This document shows, piece after piece, positions 35,501 through 48,649 of a stretch of 64,000 bases of DNA (within the stretch, counting starts at the first letter, position 1; each line of letters begins with the position of its first letter). The translations under genes and the position numbers were made by a program. The notes under the pieces are model-generated. The model worked only from the letters and a program-made list of their open reading frames with translations. It was not told the DNA's origin and searched no databases. Origin of the DNA: Circinella umbellata (Eukaryota > Mucoromycota > Mucoromycetes > Mucorales > Lichtheimiaceae); assembly GCA_025093555.1 (NCBI GenBank), contig JAIWNF010000097.1:41709-105708 (forward strand), in the 5' to 3' direction.

Positions 35501-38500
35501 ACTTTGCCTTATTTGACCGGTGAATGGGCATTGAAATTCGATTATCCTCCTATGCCATTTGATGGTATCTTATTCGGTTCTCGTATGATGGTTTCTAAGG
35601 AAGGTCTTGCTTCTCCTGCTGTCAAGCAAGCCATGGTTGATGCTCCTGGTGTCGATGATGATAGCTGGGAAAAGACATACAAGGGTCCTACTGGTGGTGT
35701 TATCACTGTTCGTTCCGAATTGGGCGAACCCATCCACAAGATTGCTACTCGTGGTGTCCGTCTCTGGAAGGAATTGGATGAAAGCGTTTTCAACTTACCC
35801 AGAGATAAGCGTGCAGCTGGATTGGCTGCCAAAAAGGATTATATTATCAAGCGTTTGAATGCTGATTTCCAAAAGGTGTGGTTTGGCAAGAAGAAGAATG
35901 GAGATGTTGTTGATTTGCAAGAAATGACTTATACCGAAGTCGTTTACCGTATGATCGAATTACTTTATATTAAGCACGAACATCGTTGGATCGATTACTC
36001 TCACCGCAACTTGGTTGGTGACTTTATGCGTCGTATTGAAGAACGTTTCTCCACCAAGGAAGGTACTTCTTTATTGCAAAGCTTCAGTCAAATCGAAAAC
36101 CCCAACGATTTTGTTCAAGAATTCTTGGATCAATTCCCCGAAGCAGATAGTCAATTGTTGACTTCAGAAGATGTATTGCACTTTGTCACTTTATGTCAAC
36201 GTCGTGGTCAAAAGCCTGTACCATTTATTCCTGTGATGGATAAGGACTTTGAAGTATGGTTCAAGAAGGATTCATTGTGGCAATCGGAAGATTTAGCTGC
36301 TGTTGTTGATCAAGACGTTCAACGTACTTGTATTTTGCACGGTCCTGTGGCTGCTAAATATGCTACTCGCGTCGATCAACCTGTAGGTGAAATCTTGGGT
36401 GATATTTATGAAAGTCACATCAAGAGCTTGAAGGAACTTTATTATGGTAATGATGAAAAGGCTATTCCTCAAATCGAATACCTTGGTGGTTCTGCTATTG
36501 AAGTCAAGGGTGTTGCTGCACCTGCACAATCATCCGATAAAGAAACTGTTTATGTTACTGGTTCTTCCAATATTCCTGAAGATGATGTTTGGTTCCAGAC
36601 TATCTCTGGTCCCCAATACAACTGGTTGCGTGCATTGTTGACTTCTCAATTCATTGTTCAAGGTAAAAAGTTTGTTGACAATCCTCTCAAGCAATTGTTC
36701 CGTCCCCGTCCTGGACAACAAGTGGTTGTTACCAATGGTGCTGATGGTCGTCCCACCGCTGTCAAGGTTCAAGACAAACGTTCTTGGAGTGCTACTGATA
36801 AGACAAAGGAATTTGTTACCTCTGTCGATGTTGTTCTTTCTGGTAGCACTATTAAGGTTACTTTGTTCGAAAAGCGTGCTGATGAATATGTTCCTTTGTA
36901 CTTGAGCTATGAATACAAGCCTGAATTGGGTTATGCTCCTATCCATGAAGTCATGGAAGGTCGCAATGATCGTATTAAGGACTTCTACTACAAATTGTGG
37001 TTCGGTTTGGATAACAAGGATGATTTCTTGAGCGTTCCCGTCACCGAAAAGCTTATTGGTACCGGTGAAACTGTCAAGTCTGCCGAGATCAAGGAGTTCT
37101 GTCAAGCTGTTGGCAATCAAGCCGAAATTTACGTTGACCGTGGTCAAAAGATTGTTCATGCTCCTATGGACTTTGCCATTGTTGTTGGTTGGAAGGCTAT
37201 TATCAAGGCCATTTTCCCCAAGGTGATTGATGGTGACTTGTTGAAACTTGTTCATTTGTCCAACGGTTTCCGTGTTCTTGAAGGTGGCGATCTTTTATCT
37301 GTTGGTGATGTCGTCGATACTTATGCTCAAATCAATGCTATTGTCAACAATGATTCTGGTAAAATGATTGAAGTCAAGGGTGTTATTGTACGTGATAACA
37401 AACCTGTCTTGGAAGTCACCAGTCAATTCTTGTATCGTGGTCAATTCAATGATTATGAATATACATTCCAACGTGCTGTTGAAACCCCTATGCAAGTGAA
37501 GTTGGATGATGTGAAGGATATTGCTGTATTGAAATCAAAGGAATGGGTTGAATGGACCGAAGAATTGGAAAATTATGAACTTTCACCTGGTAGCACTTTG
37601 ATTTTCCGTTTGAACACTGAAGTCAAGTACAAGAACAAGAACATTTTTGCCAGTGTTAAAACTGAAGGTACTGTTTCTATGCAAATCTCTACCAAGGAAT
37701 TTGTTCAAGTGGGTAAAATCGAATATGAAGCTGGTGAATCCCATGGTAATCCTGTTATTGAATATCTTAAGCGTCACGGTCAAGAAATTGAACAAGCTCA
37801 TTTCTTTGAAAATGGTGGCTATTCTGTCATGCCTGCTCAATCTACTTACTCTTCGGTTGTGCACGCTCCCGCTTCGAACGAACCTTATGCTAAGATTTCA
37901 GGTGATTTCAATCCTATTCACGTCAACCCTTACTTTGCTGATTTGGCCAACTTGCCTGGTACTATTACTCATGGTATGTGGACAAGTGCTTCTACTCGTA
38001 AATTTGTCGAAATCTTTGCTGCTGATAACCAACCCCAACGTGTCGTTGCTTACGATGTCAAGTTTATGGGTATGGTCTTGCCTTCCGATCGCCTTGAAAC
38101 CAAGTTGTCTCACACTGGTATGAAGAACGGTCGTAAGATCATCAAGGTTGAAACCATCAACCAAAATGGCGATAAGATTGTGGAAGGTACTGCTGAAGTT
38201 GAACAACCCGTTACTGCTTATGTCTTTACTGGTCAAGGTTCGCAAGAACAAGGTATGGGTATGGCCTTGTATGCATCATCACCTGTTGCCAAGGAAATTT
38301 GGGACCGCGCTGATGACCATTTCATGAAGAACTATGGTTTCTCTATCATTGAAATTGTTCGTGATAACCCCAAGGAAAAGACTGTTCACTTTGGTGGTCC
38401 TCGTGGTAATGCCATTCGTCAAAATTACATGAGCATGACTTATGATGTTGTCGAATCCGATGGTTCCATCAAGACATTACCTCTCTTCCCCAACATTCAT

Positions 38501-41500
38501 GAACGTACTTCTTTCTATACTTTCCGTTCACCTAATGGTTTGTTGTCTGCCACTCAATTTACTCAACCTGCTTTGACTTTGATGGAAAAGGCTGCATTTG
38601 AAGATATGCGTGCCAAGGAATTAATTCAATCTAACTGTGCTTTTGCTGGTCACTCGCTTGGTGAATACTCTGCTTTGGCTTCCGTCGGTGATGTCTTACC
38701 TATTGAATCACTTGTCGATGTTGTCTTCTACCGTGGTATGACCATGCAATCGGCTGTCCAACGTGATGCTGAAGGTCGTTCCAATTATGGTATGGCTGCT
38801 GTTAACCCTGCTCGTGTCTCCAAGACTTTCAATGACACTGCTTTACGTTATGTTGTCGATTCTATTGCTAGTCAAAGCAATGATGTTCTTGAAATCGTCA
38901 ACTTCAACGTTGAAAACTGGCAATATGTTGCTGCTGGTTCCTTGCCTAACTTGGATGTTCTTACCAACGTTCTTAATTATATTAAGAAGGCTGAAATTGA
39001 TTTGCAAAAGTTAATGAACACTATGCCTCTCGAAGAAGTCAAGAAGCATTTGTCTGAAATCATTGGTGGTGCTCTTGAACAAACCAAGGAAAAACAAGCC
39101 AAGACCGGTCGTGTCAAACTTGAACGTGGTTATGCTACTGTTCCTTTACCTGGTATTGACGTACCTTTCCATTCTTCCTTCTTGCTCAGCGGTGTTGCTC
39201 CTTTCCGTACTTATTTGGCCAAGAAGATCAACCCTACTTATATTAATGTTGCTCAATTGGGTGCCAAGTATATTCCTAACTTGACTGCTCAACCTTTCAG
39301 TACTGATAAGAGCTATATTGAAAATGTCTACAACTTGACTTCCAGTCCTCGTCTTGCCAAGGTCTTGAAGAACTGGACTGATGATAAATATGCTTCACCT
39401 GGTCAGCAACAACGTCTTGGTTATATTCTTTTGGTTGAATTGCTTGCTTATCAATTCGCTTCTCCTGTTCGCTGGATTGAAACTCAAGATCAATTGTTCA
39501 AGCACTTCCAAGTCGAACGTCTTATTGAATTGGGTCCTTCTCCTACCTTGTGTGGTATGGCTACTCGTACTTTGAACTTGAAGTATCAAGCTTATGATGA
39601 TGCTTTGATCAATCGTCGTCAAAACTTGTGTATTTCTAAGAATGCCACTGATATTTACTATGAATTCGAAGATGCCGCCGAAGAAGTTGCTGCTCCAGCT
39701 GAATCTGCTTCTCCCGCTGCTGCTGCTGCTGCTCCTGCCGCTGCTGCCGCTCCAGCTCCAGCCGCCGCTCCTGTCGCATCTGCTGGTCCCGCTGCCCCTG
39801 TCAGGTATATATACATTATATTTTTTTTTTTGCTAAAACATGACCAAAAAGTATTCTAACTATTTTATATTAATTTTTATTATTATCATCTAACTTTTAT
39901 TTAGCGATGTTCCTGTTACTGCAATCGAAATTATTCACTGTGTTATTGCTCAAAAGCTCAAGAAGTCTGTTGATGAAATTCCTTTGTCTAAGGCTATCAA
40001 GGACTTGGTGGGTGGTAAATCCACTTTACAAAACGAAATTCTTGGTGATTTGCAAAAGGAATTCAACAATGCTGTTCCTGAAAAGGCCGAAGAAACTCCT
40101 TTGGAAGAATTAGGTGCTTCTCTTGATGGTTCCTTCAGTGGTACCCTTGGTAAACATACTAGCACTTTAGTTGCCAAGATGATCAGTTCTAAAATGCCTG
40201 GTGGTTTCACTTTGAGCAATGCCAAATCTTATCTTTCTTCTACTTGGGGTTTGGGTACTGGTCGTACTGAAGGTGTACTCTTGATGGGTCTTACTATGGA
40301 ACCTGCTGCTCGTTTGGGTGCTGAACCTGACGCCAAGGCTTGGTTGGATTCTGTTGCTCAAGCTTATGCTAAGAAAGCTGGTATTACTTTGTCTACTGGT
40401 AGTGCTGGTGGTGCAGGTGCCGGTGCTGGTGGTGCTGCCGTTGCTGTCATTAACAGTGAAGAATTTGATGCTATGAAGGCTAAGCAAGATCAATTGATCT
40501 ATCAGGTAAAAAAAAGGGCTAAATTTTTTCTTAAAATAGAAGAAGGGGAATCATTTGTAGTTTTTCTTGTTCTGGATGAAATTTAAAATACTAATTATTC
40601 TTTTTTATTACACTACTTGTAGCAATTGAACCTTTATGCTCGCTACTTGCAAAAGGACTTGCGCGAAGGTCACAAGAAGTATGAATCTGAAAAGACCACC
40701 ACTCTCAAGTTGCAAGCCGAATTAGATACATGGCTTATCGAACATGGTGATATCTATGCTGATGGTATTAAGCCTGCTTTCAGTGCTCTTAAGGCACGTC
40801 GTTATGACTCTTACTGGAACTGGGTCCGTCAAGATGCTCTTCAAATGTGGTACGACATCATCTTTGGTAAACTTGCCATTGTGGATCGTGAAGTCACTGC
40901 TCAATGTTTGCACATCATGACCCGTGCTTATCCCGCTTTAATCGATTACATGCGTTACAATGTTGAAAATTGTAATGGTGATAAGGGTGAAACTTACCGT
41001 CTCGCTAAAGAATTCGGTCAAGCTCTTATTGAAAACTGTGTTGAAGTTTTGGCCGAAGATCCTGTTTACAAGGATGGTAAGTTTTTAGTTCATTGGTATT
41101 TTGGTGAAAGGGGAGAGGAAATTTTATAAAAAAGAGTGATTATAAGGTAATTAATCTGTTTTTATCTTTAATATGATAGTGAGCTTCCCTACCGGTCCTG
41201 AAACCACTATCACCGAAAAGGGTGATATTAAATATGCTGAAGTGGGTCGTGAAGGTTGCCGTAAATTCGCTGATTATGTCAAGGATATGGCTGCTGGTAG
41301 TAAGATGACTGAATTTTCCAACCGTTTGAAGGTTCAACAAAACCTGGGTCGTATCTATAAGATCATCCGTAACCAAAATAAGATGAAGAAATCTTCCAAG
41401 GTGGCTATCAAGGACTTGTATGGTGATGTCTTGCGTGCCATGAACATGTCCAACACTATTGTCAAGGAAACCCGTGGTCGTCAACGTCGTCTTTCTGCCA

Positions 41501-44500
41501 CCGTCCGTACTGCTGAACATAAGCGTATTTCTGCCAAATCTGCTAAATCTGAAACCATTCCCTTCTTGCACTTGAAGAAGAAGAATGTCAATGATCCATC
41601 TGGCTGGGAATTCAGTAGCCGTTTGACCGGTATTTACATTGATGCTCTTACCGAAATGGCTCGTGACGGTATTACTTATGCCAACAAGTGTGTCTTGTTG
41701 ACCGGTGCTGGCAAGGACTCTATTGGTTCTGAAGTTTTGAAGGGACTTGTTTCTGGTGGTGCTAAGGTGATTGTCACTACTTCTCGCTTCAGTCGTCAAG
41801 TAACTGAATACTTCCAAGGTATTTACCAAACCTATGGTTCCCGTGGTTCCGAATTGATTGTTGTTCCTTTCAATCAAGGTTCCAAGCAAGATGTTGATGC
41901 TCTTGTCAACTATATTTATGATCCAAAGGGTTTGAACTGGGATCTTGACTGTGTCATTCCTTTCGCTGCTATCCCTGAAAATGGTCGTCAAATTGATTCT
42001 ATTGACTCCAAGTCTGAATTGGCTCATCGTATCATGTTGACCAACTTGCTTCGCATTTTGGGTAACATTAAGACTCACAAACAAGCTATTGGTTCAGATA
42101 CTCGTCCTGCTCAAGTCATCTTACCCTTGTCTCCTAACCATGGTACATTCGGTAGTGATGGTCTTTATAGTGAGTCCAAGATTTCTCTTGAAACATTGTT
42201 CAACCGTTGGTACTCTGAAGATTGGTCTAGCTACTTGTTGATCACTGGTGCTGTCATTGGGTAAGTTTTTTTTTTTTTTTACTTTATACTTATTAATTAT
42301 ATATTATTTTTTTTTAACCTTTTCATTGATAATTTATATTTTATAATAGTTGGACTCGTGGTACTGGTTTGATGAGTGCTAATAACATGGTTGCTGCCGG
42401 TCTTGAAAAATTGGGTGTTCGCACATTCTCTGCTCCTGAAATGTCATTCAACATTCTTGCTCTTATGCACCCAAGCATTGTCGAATTGTGTCAAAACGAA
42501 CCTGTTTGGGCCGATTTGAACGGTGGTCTTCACTTTGTTCCTGAATTACAAAAGGTCACTGCTGATCTTCGTGTTCAAATCCGTGAAACCGCTGAAATTC
42601 GTAAGGCTGTGGATGCTGAAAACGCTTTGGACTTTAAGATTGTTTATGGCGAAGAAGCTGAACGTAAGTACAAGCCTCACAAGGTCACTCCTCGTGCCAA
42701 CATGAAGTTCGACTTCCCCAAGTTGAAGGAATATGATGCTTTGAAACATTTGGGTCATCTTAAGGGTATGTTGGATTTGGACAAGGTCATTGTCGTGACT
42801 GGTTTCGGTGAAGTCTCTCCTTGGGGTAACGCTAGAACTCGTTGGGAAATGGAAGCAACTGGTGAATTCTCTCTTGAAGGTTGTATTGAAATGGCCTGGA
42901 TCATGGGTTATATCAAACATCATCATGGTAATCTTAAGAATGGTACACCTTACTCTGGTTGGGTTGATGCCAAGTCGAATGAACCTGTTGAAGATAAGGA
43001 TATTAAGACCAAGTATGAAAAGAAGATTCTTGAACACAGTGGTATTCGTCTTGTTGGTAAGTGGATTTTTTTTAAATTAAAAAAAGGGTAGATGAAATAG
43101 TATGAGGAGTTTCTTTTTGCTCACCAATATATAAATAAATAGATCCTACTGTCATGAACGGTTACGATCCTAACAAGAAGATGATTATGCAAGAAATCAT
43201 TGTCGATCATGATTTGGAACCTTTCGCTTGTAGCAAGGAAGAAGCTGAACACTTCAAGGCCGAACAAGGTGACAAGGCTGATACTTATGAAACTCCAGAT
43301 GGTGAATGGGTTGTTATCTTACGTAAGGGTGCTACTTTGTATGTCCCCAAGGCTCTTCGTTTCGACCGTCTTGTTGCTGGTCAAATTCCTACTGGTTGGG
43401 ATGCTACACGTTATGGTGTACCCAAGGATATTGTCGATCAAGTCGACATTGTCACTCTCTTCAACATGGTTTCTACTGTTGAAGCCTTTGTCTCCTCTGG
43501 TATCACTGATCCTTATGAATTCTACAAGTATGTCCACGTCTCTGAAATTGGTAATGTTACCGGTTCTGGTGTCGGTGGTCAACAAGCTCAACGTGGTTTG
43601 TTCCGTGATCGTCTTTTGGATAAACCTGTTCAAAAGGATATTTTACAAGAATCTTTCATTAATACTATGCCTGCTTGGATTAACTTGTTATTGCTCTCAT
43701 CTTCTGGTCCTATCAAGACACCTGTCAATGCTTGTGCCACAGCTGCTGTCTCTGTTGAAATGGCTATTGATTCTATCATTACTGGCAAGGCCAAGATCAT
43801 GATTGCTGGTGCCACTGAAGATATTACTGAAGAATCTAGTTATGAATTCGCCAATATGAAGGCTACATCCAATGCTGTAGATGAATTTGCTCATGGTCGT
43901 ACACCTGCTGAAATGTCCCGTCCTGCTACTAGCACACGTAACGGTTTCATGGAAGCTCATGGTGCTGCCAATCACATTATCATGTCTGCTTCTACTGCCA
44001 TTGAAATTGGTGCTCCTATTTATGGTATTATTGCATTGACCAACACTGCTTCTGATAAGGAAGGTCGCTCTGTTCCTGCTCCTGGTGCCGGTATTTTGAC
44101 CACTGCCCGTGAAGCTCAAAATAAGCGTGCTTCTCCTTTGCTTAACTTTAAGTACCGTGCTCGTCAACTCAAGGCCCGTCGTGCTCAAATCTCAAGCTGG
44201 TTAGAAGCTGAATATGATATCTTACGTGAAGAATTAGCTGAACTTAAGGCTGATGGTGAATTATCTGAACAAGATGAAAAGGCTATTTTGGCTGAACGTA
44301 CTGATTTCTTGCACAAGGAAGCACGTCGTCAAGAAAAGGAAGCTTTGTCTACTTGGGGTATGAACTTTTATCAACAAGACAGTTCTATTGCTCCTATTCG
44401 TGGTGCTCTTGCCGTCTTTGGTTTGACTGTAGATGATATTGGTGTTGCTTCTTTCCATGGTACATCTACCAAGGCCAACGACAAGAACGAATCTCGTGTC

Positions 44501-45502
44501 GTGAACACTCAACTCAAGCATTTGGGTCGTTCCAAGGGTAATGCTTTGCTTGCCATTACTCAAAAATACTTGACAGGTCATCCAAAGGGTCCTGCTGCTT
44601 CCTGGATGGCTAACGGTATGATTCAAACTTTGAACAGTGGTCTTATTCCTGGTAACCGTAATGCCGATAACGTTGATGAAGTCTTGAAGGAATTCGAATA
44701 TATTGTCTATCCTTCTCGCAGTATCCAAACAGATGGTTTGAAGGCCGGTCTCCTCAAGTCTTTCGGTTTCGGCCAAGCTGGTGGTGAAATCTTAATCATT
44801 CATCCTGATTATGTCCTTGGTGCTTTGGGACAAGAAGAATATGAAGCTTACAAGGTTAAGAATGCCAAGCGTTATGCTCAATCTTACCGCTACTTGCACG
44901 ATTCACTTACTGGTGTCGCTGACTTTATTCAAGTCAAGGATGCTCCTCCCTATTCCGATGAATTGGAACATAAGGTTTACTTGAACCCTAACGCTCGTGC
45001 TGATTATGACAAGGTCAAGAAGACATGGGTATTTGATGCCAAGAACGCCGCCCAACACGCTCCTCTTCAAGGTGATGTCAACTCGACTCAATCCGTTTTA
45101 GCTTCATTAGCTGAACAACAAGCTGGTAAAAAAGGTGTCGGTGTCGATGTTGAATTATGTTCTTCTGTAAACATTGAAAATGATACATTTGTTGAACGTA
45201 ACTTTACCAAGGCAGAAATTGACTATTGTCAAAATAAACCTGATCGTCAAGCCAGTTTCGCCGGTCGTTGGTCAGCCAAAGAAGCAGTTTTCAAAGCTAT
45301 TTCATCTTATGGTAAAATTGCTTCAGAAGGTGCTGCTGCTCCACTTAATGAAATTGAAATCGTCTCTGATGATGTGGGTGCACCTCAAGTTGTTCTTTCT
45401 GGCAAGGCTAAATCTGCTGCTGCGTCCGCTGGTATTAAGAATATCAATGTTTCCATTAGTCACTCGGGTGGTTACAGTGTTGCTGTCGCATTAGCTCAAT
45501 AA
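32560..45502 (+). CDS. single-chain fungal type I fatty acid synthase (beta + alpha fused)
   Basis: Ten exons join in phase: 32560-33319, 33479-34066, 34295-34619, 34743-35178, 35318-39804, 39905-40505, 40623-41076, 41180-42260, 42350-43056 and 43143-45502, giving 3,932 residues. Domain order with landmarks: acetyltransferase (GSTGHSQGI, about residue 258); enoyl reductase ([10 protein letters not shown] and [12 protein letters not shown], 560-1100); dehydratase hot-dog ([10 protein letters not shown], about 1566); malonyl/palmitoyl transferase ([11 protein letters not shown], about 1814); Ala/Pro linker; one acyl carrier domain ([10 protein letters not shown], about 2235); ketoreductase ([18 protein letters not shown], about 2723-2884); ketosynthase ([28 protein letters not shown], from about 3342); phosphopantetheinyl transferase ([17 protein letters not shown], from about 3810). 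It makes palmitoyl- and stearoyl-CoA in the cytosol. Length equals the sum of the two yeast subunits. Codon bias is strong, as in highly expressed genes. An AATAAA lies 44 bp after the stop. Confidence 0.97.
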
Positions 45503-46893
45503 TTAAAAAAAATATTAGATTTCTTCATTTCTTTTTATATTATAAAATAAAAATAAAATAATAATACTTTTTCTTAAAAAAAAAACAATCAAAAGCTTTT
45601 ATTTCAAAATTGTTGGAAATTTTTGATACGGGGGATATATTATAAAAAATAGATTAAAGTGGTTTTTTTTATATTGAATACATGTATGAAATCAAGTTGT
45701 AATATAAAAAAACGATTCAGTGAAAGATAATAATCTCAATCGGCGGTGAGAACTCACTTTTTTTTAAAGCATATAGGTGATAAAAAAGATGCTTTACTTT
45801 TGAGGAAGGCTATTATTATACTCAACTAGGGATCAATTTTATTGAAAATATCACTACGTACTGCAAAAGAAAAAAAGAATATCGGTAATCACTCGACGTT
45901 CTATAGCTTTCTTCTCTAATGCGTACATTATTTTATTCAATAGTCCGTTTAATTCTAGTGTAACTATCATCCAAAAGAAAAAGTATTTGTGGTCAATGAA
46001 GCAGGGGCCTCAAACATTTTTCTGTTGTAGGTCTAGATTGAATCATTTTATTGTGCTTCCGAAAAATGTACATATTACATGCATAAAGTCTGTTAACATT
46101 GATATTGTATTATCTATAGCAAAAGCTTATTTTTTTTCTCAGTATTTTTTTGGAATTAGATAGTTATATACTTGTATTTATGAAAACAAGAATCATTTAT
46201 AATGACGACTATTAATTATTTCATGTATATTTTTACTTACCAGATATTTATCATTTTGTATTTGAAATGTAAAATGAAAAATGGAAGGTGATACAAATAA
46301 TTTAATTGTTTTGAAAAAGAAAACCCACATTTTTTATCGTTTAAGAAAATAGAAATAGGAGTGGTCAATTTATATATGAAAAGTTACATAGAGAGAGAGA
46401 GAGAGAGTAAAATAAATCACCTTATAAGATTTAACATATACACATATGAAGAACTACTTCTTTTAATTCTCTTGAAAGGGATGAACTATTTTCATTGTTT
46501 ATTTTCCCGGGTAACAAATGAATTTGTTTGGATTGGGGTTTGCTCTGCAACTTTAACTTTTTGAAACATTGGCCAATTAAAATTGCTGTGTAATACAATA
46601 ATTAATTGACATGGTCCCTTTTTCAGAAACTACGTTACACGATAGTAAAAGAATCGGAAACGCATCTTTTTTTTTCACACATTGAAATAAGAAATCAAAA
46701 GGTTTCCCGGACCAGGTACTGTTATAACAAATAAACTTTTTTTTTCTTCTTCTTCTTCTTCTTTTACCTAACTATTTTCTTTTTTTTCTAACCCCAAAAC
46801 TATCCTTTACAAGACTTTTTTTCCCTTGCTAATTAAATAGCAACGTCCCCCATTACTATTCATTTCATATTTTCATTGTCTGGTTTATAAACA
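45503..46893. other. intergenic region, FAS 3' flank and DPBB gene promoter
   Basis: No gene is supported. It contains the FAS poly(A) region (AATAAA at 45546-45551), a short GA repeat near 46390 and a CTT repeat near 46745-46764 shortly before the next gene. Confidence 0.5.
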
Positions 46894-48097
46894 ATGCGAT
46901 CCACTTTCCTTTCTTTATCACTTATTCCTCTTCTTTTCTTACAACAAATCACAGTCAACGCTGGCGTTATTGATTCTTTTCGAGCTCCTCAAAAACTATG
47001 GTCTCCAGATAACAATTATAATGCTTCCACTTTAGAACCCACGTTAGAAGTGACTAAAATAGAAGTGAATTGTACATTAACAGTTCGTCAAGCTACATTA
47101 AATAACAATGATACACATATTTTATTACAAGGTGTTTCTGTTGATTCCAACGAAGCATGTTTTGCTCCTAATGTTACCAGCCGGTCTGGTAGTCAAATTC
47201 AAGTTCAAACCAAAACAACCACGCGTGTTCGTGATGCTGAAAAAACATTACATCGTGGCAAAGTATGTCATTTAGATATTCCTGGCTGGGCACAGATTAT
47301 TTATAAGAATCAACATGTAGACTTGACTATTCCTTTAACGAATACGCTTGGAATTAAATGTAATAATGATCCTAAAAAAGAGACAGAACAACAACCAGCT
47401 CCTACTCCTACTACTACAACTAAACCTCCTACTCCAACAACGACGACAACAACGAGAACTACTACTACTACTACTACAACACATAAACCAAAACCAACTG
47501 ATGATGGTAGTGATGATGACAGTGGTAGTGCAGACTGGATTAAAGGTCAAGTAACATTCTTTAATCCTAACCAAGGTGCGTGCGGTGACTGGAATGATGA
47601 CAATGACATGATTGTTGCACTTGGTACGTTATAATAACAAAATGTTCTATTCATTTATTTTTCATAAACAAAGTATACTAAATAATAATACATCTTGATT
47701 ATAAAATAAGGCGGCGATTGGTATGGTAACATGAATGCTGTAAGTTGAATTTTTTAATATGAAATAAACTATTACATAAATAATATAAGTCCATATAAAA
47801 TATCAAGCTTCTAAATATTAATAAATTTATATATATAGGAAAGCAAATATTGTGGACAAAAAGTACTTATTACAGGTCCTAAAGGAAATTCGATCACTGT
47901 AACAGTTAAAGGTAACCCAAAAAAAAAAACTGTATATTTAAGCGATAAAAACTTATTCTCATGATTATTATTATTATTATCTTTTAGATGCTTGTCCACC
48001 TTGTGATAGAGGTCATCTTGATTTATCACCAGCAGCATTTGCAAAACTTGGAGATTTCGATACTGGTATCCTAAAAGTCAAATGGCATTTCTTGTAA
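46894..48097 (+). CDS. secreted modular protein with C-terminal RlpA-like double-psi beta-barrel
   Basis: Four exons (46894-47623, 47711-47739, 47839-47911, 47988-48097) join in phase to 313 residues. A signal peptide (MRSTFLSLSLIPLLFLQQIT) precedes an N-terminal domain of about 145 residues with three or four cysteines and several N-glycosylation sequons. A Thr/Pro-rich linker (PTPTTTTKPPTPTTTTTTRT), probably O-mannosylated, follows. The C-terminal domain has GQVTFFNPNQGACGDWNDDN, CGQKVLITG, DACPPCDRGHLDLSPAAF and a final KVKWHF. This is the pattern of expansin-, barwin- and RlpA-like double-psi barrels. Such proteins loosen or bind cell-wall polysaccharide; catalysis is not proven. The N-terminal domain is not recognised. 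Exon 2 is only 29 nt. Confidence 0.88.
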
Positions 48098-48649
48098 AAA
48101 TATCAAAAATTTGTTGCCAAACAATTTAATTGTTAATAAAAATATATAATACTTTTTTTGCTTTATGTAACTACAGTAATCAAATATATAAGAAGAGGGA
48201 GTGGGTGGAGAAGAGGTGTGTATTTTTGTATAATACTGAGGTATTTATATTATCTGTGAATGTGAATTGCTTCTAGTGCATAAGATAGTATGGAATTGAC
48301 TCAAGTGGGAAGATAATTCGAATATCAGGGACCATTTATACTTGAATGAAGAAAAAAAGCATCCCATATATCAGTCAGCTATCTACAACTAATCAGTGTA
48401 TTTATATATACAACCTTAAATTAATTCAAACGTTTTCCGAGGATGAGACAAATAGAAAAAGCATACACCTTTTTTTTTTCTTTATCCAAGTTTCATATCG
48501 GTTTTCCTTATCAAATGTAATGCATTTCTTTTTTATCGGTGTGCAAAAAAAAAATTGAGCCTCAAAAAAAAAAAAAGTCGAAATTTTTTTTTTTCTTAAA
48601 CCCAAACCTTTTTTTTTTTTTTTTTTTGAACCAAAAGCGAAAAATAATA
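48098..48649. other. intergenic spacer before NOP53
   Basis: No gene is seen. A run of long A and T homopolymers (48,540-48,627) lies just upstream of the NOP53 start. Confidence 0.5.

Noticed and set aside
32560..45502. Polyketide synthase instead of fatty acid synthase
   Set aside because: Domain order, the full enoyl reductase/dehydratase set, C-terminal phosphopantetheinyl transferase and total length match fungal type I FAS, not a PKS.
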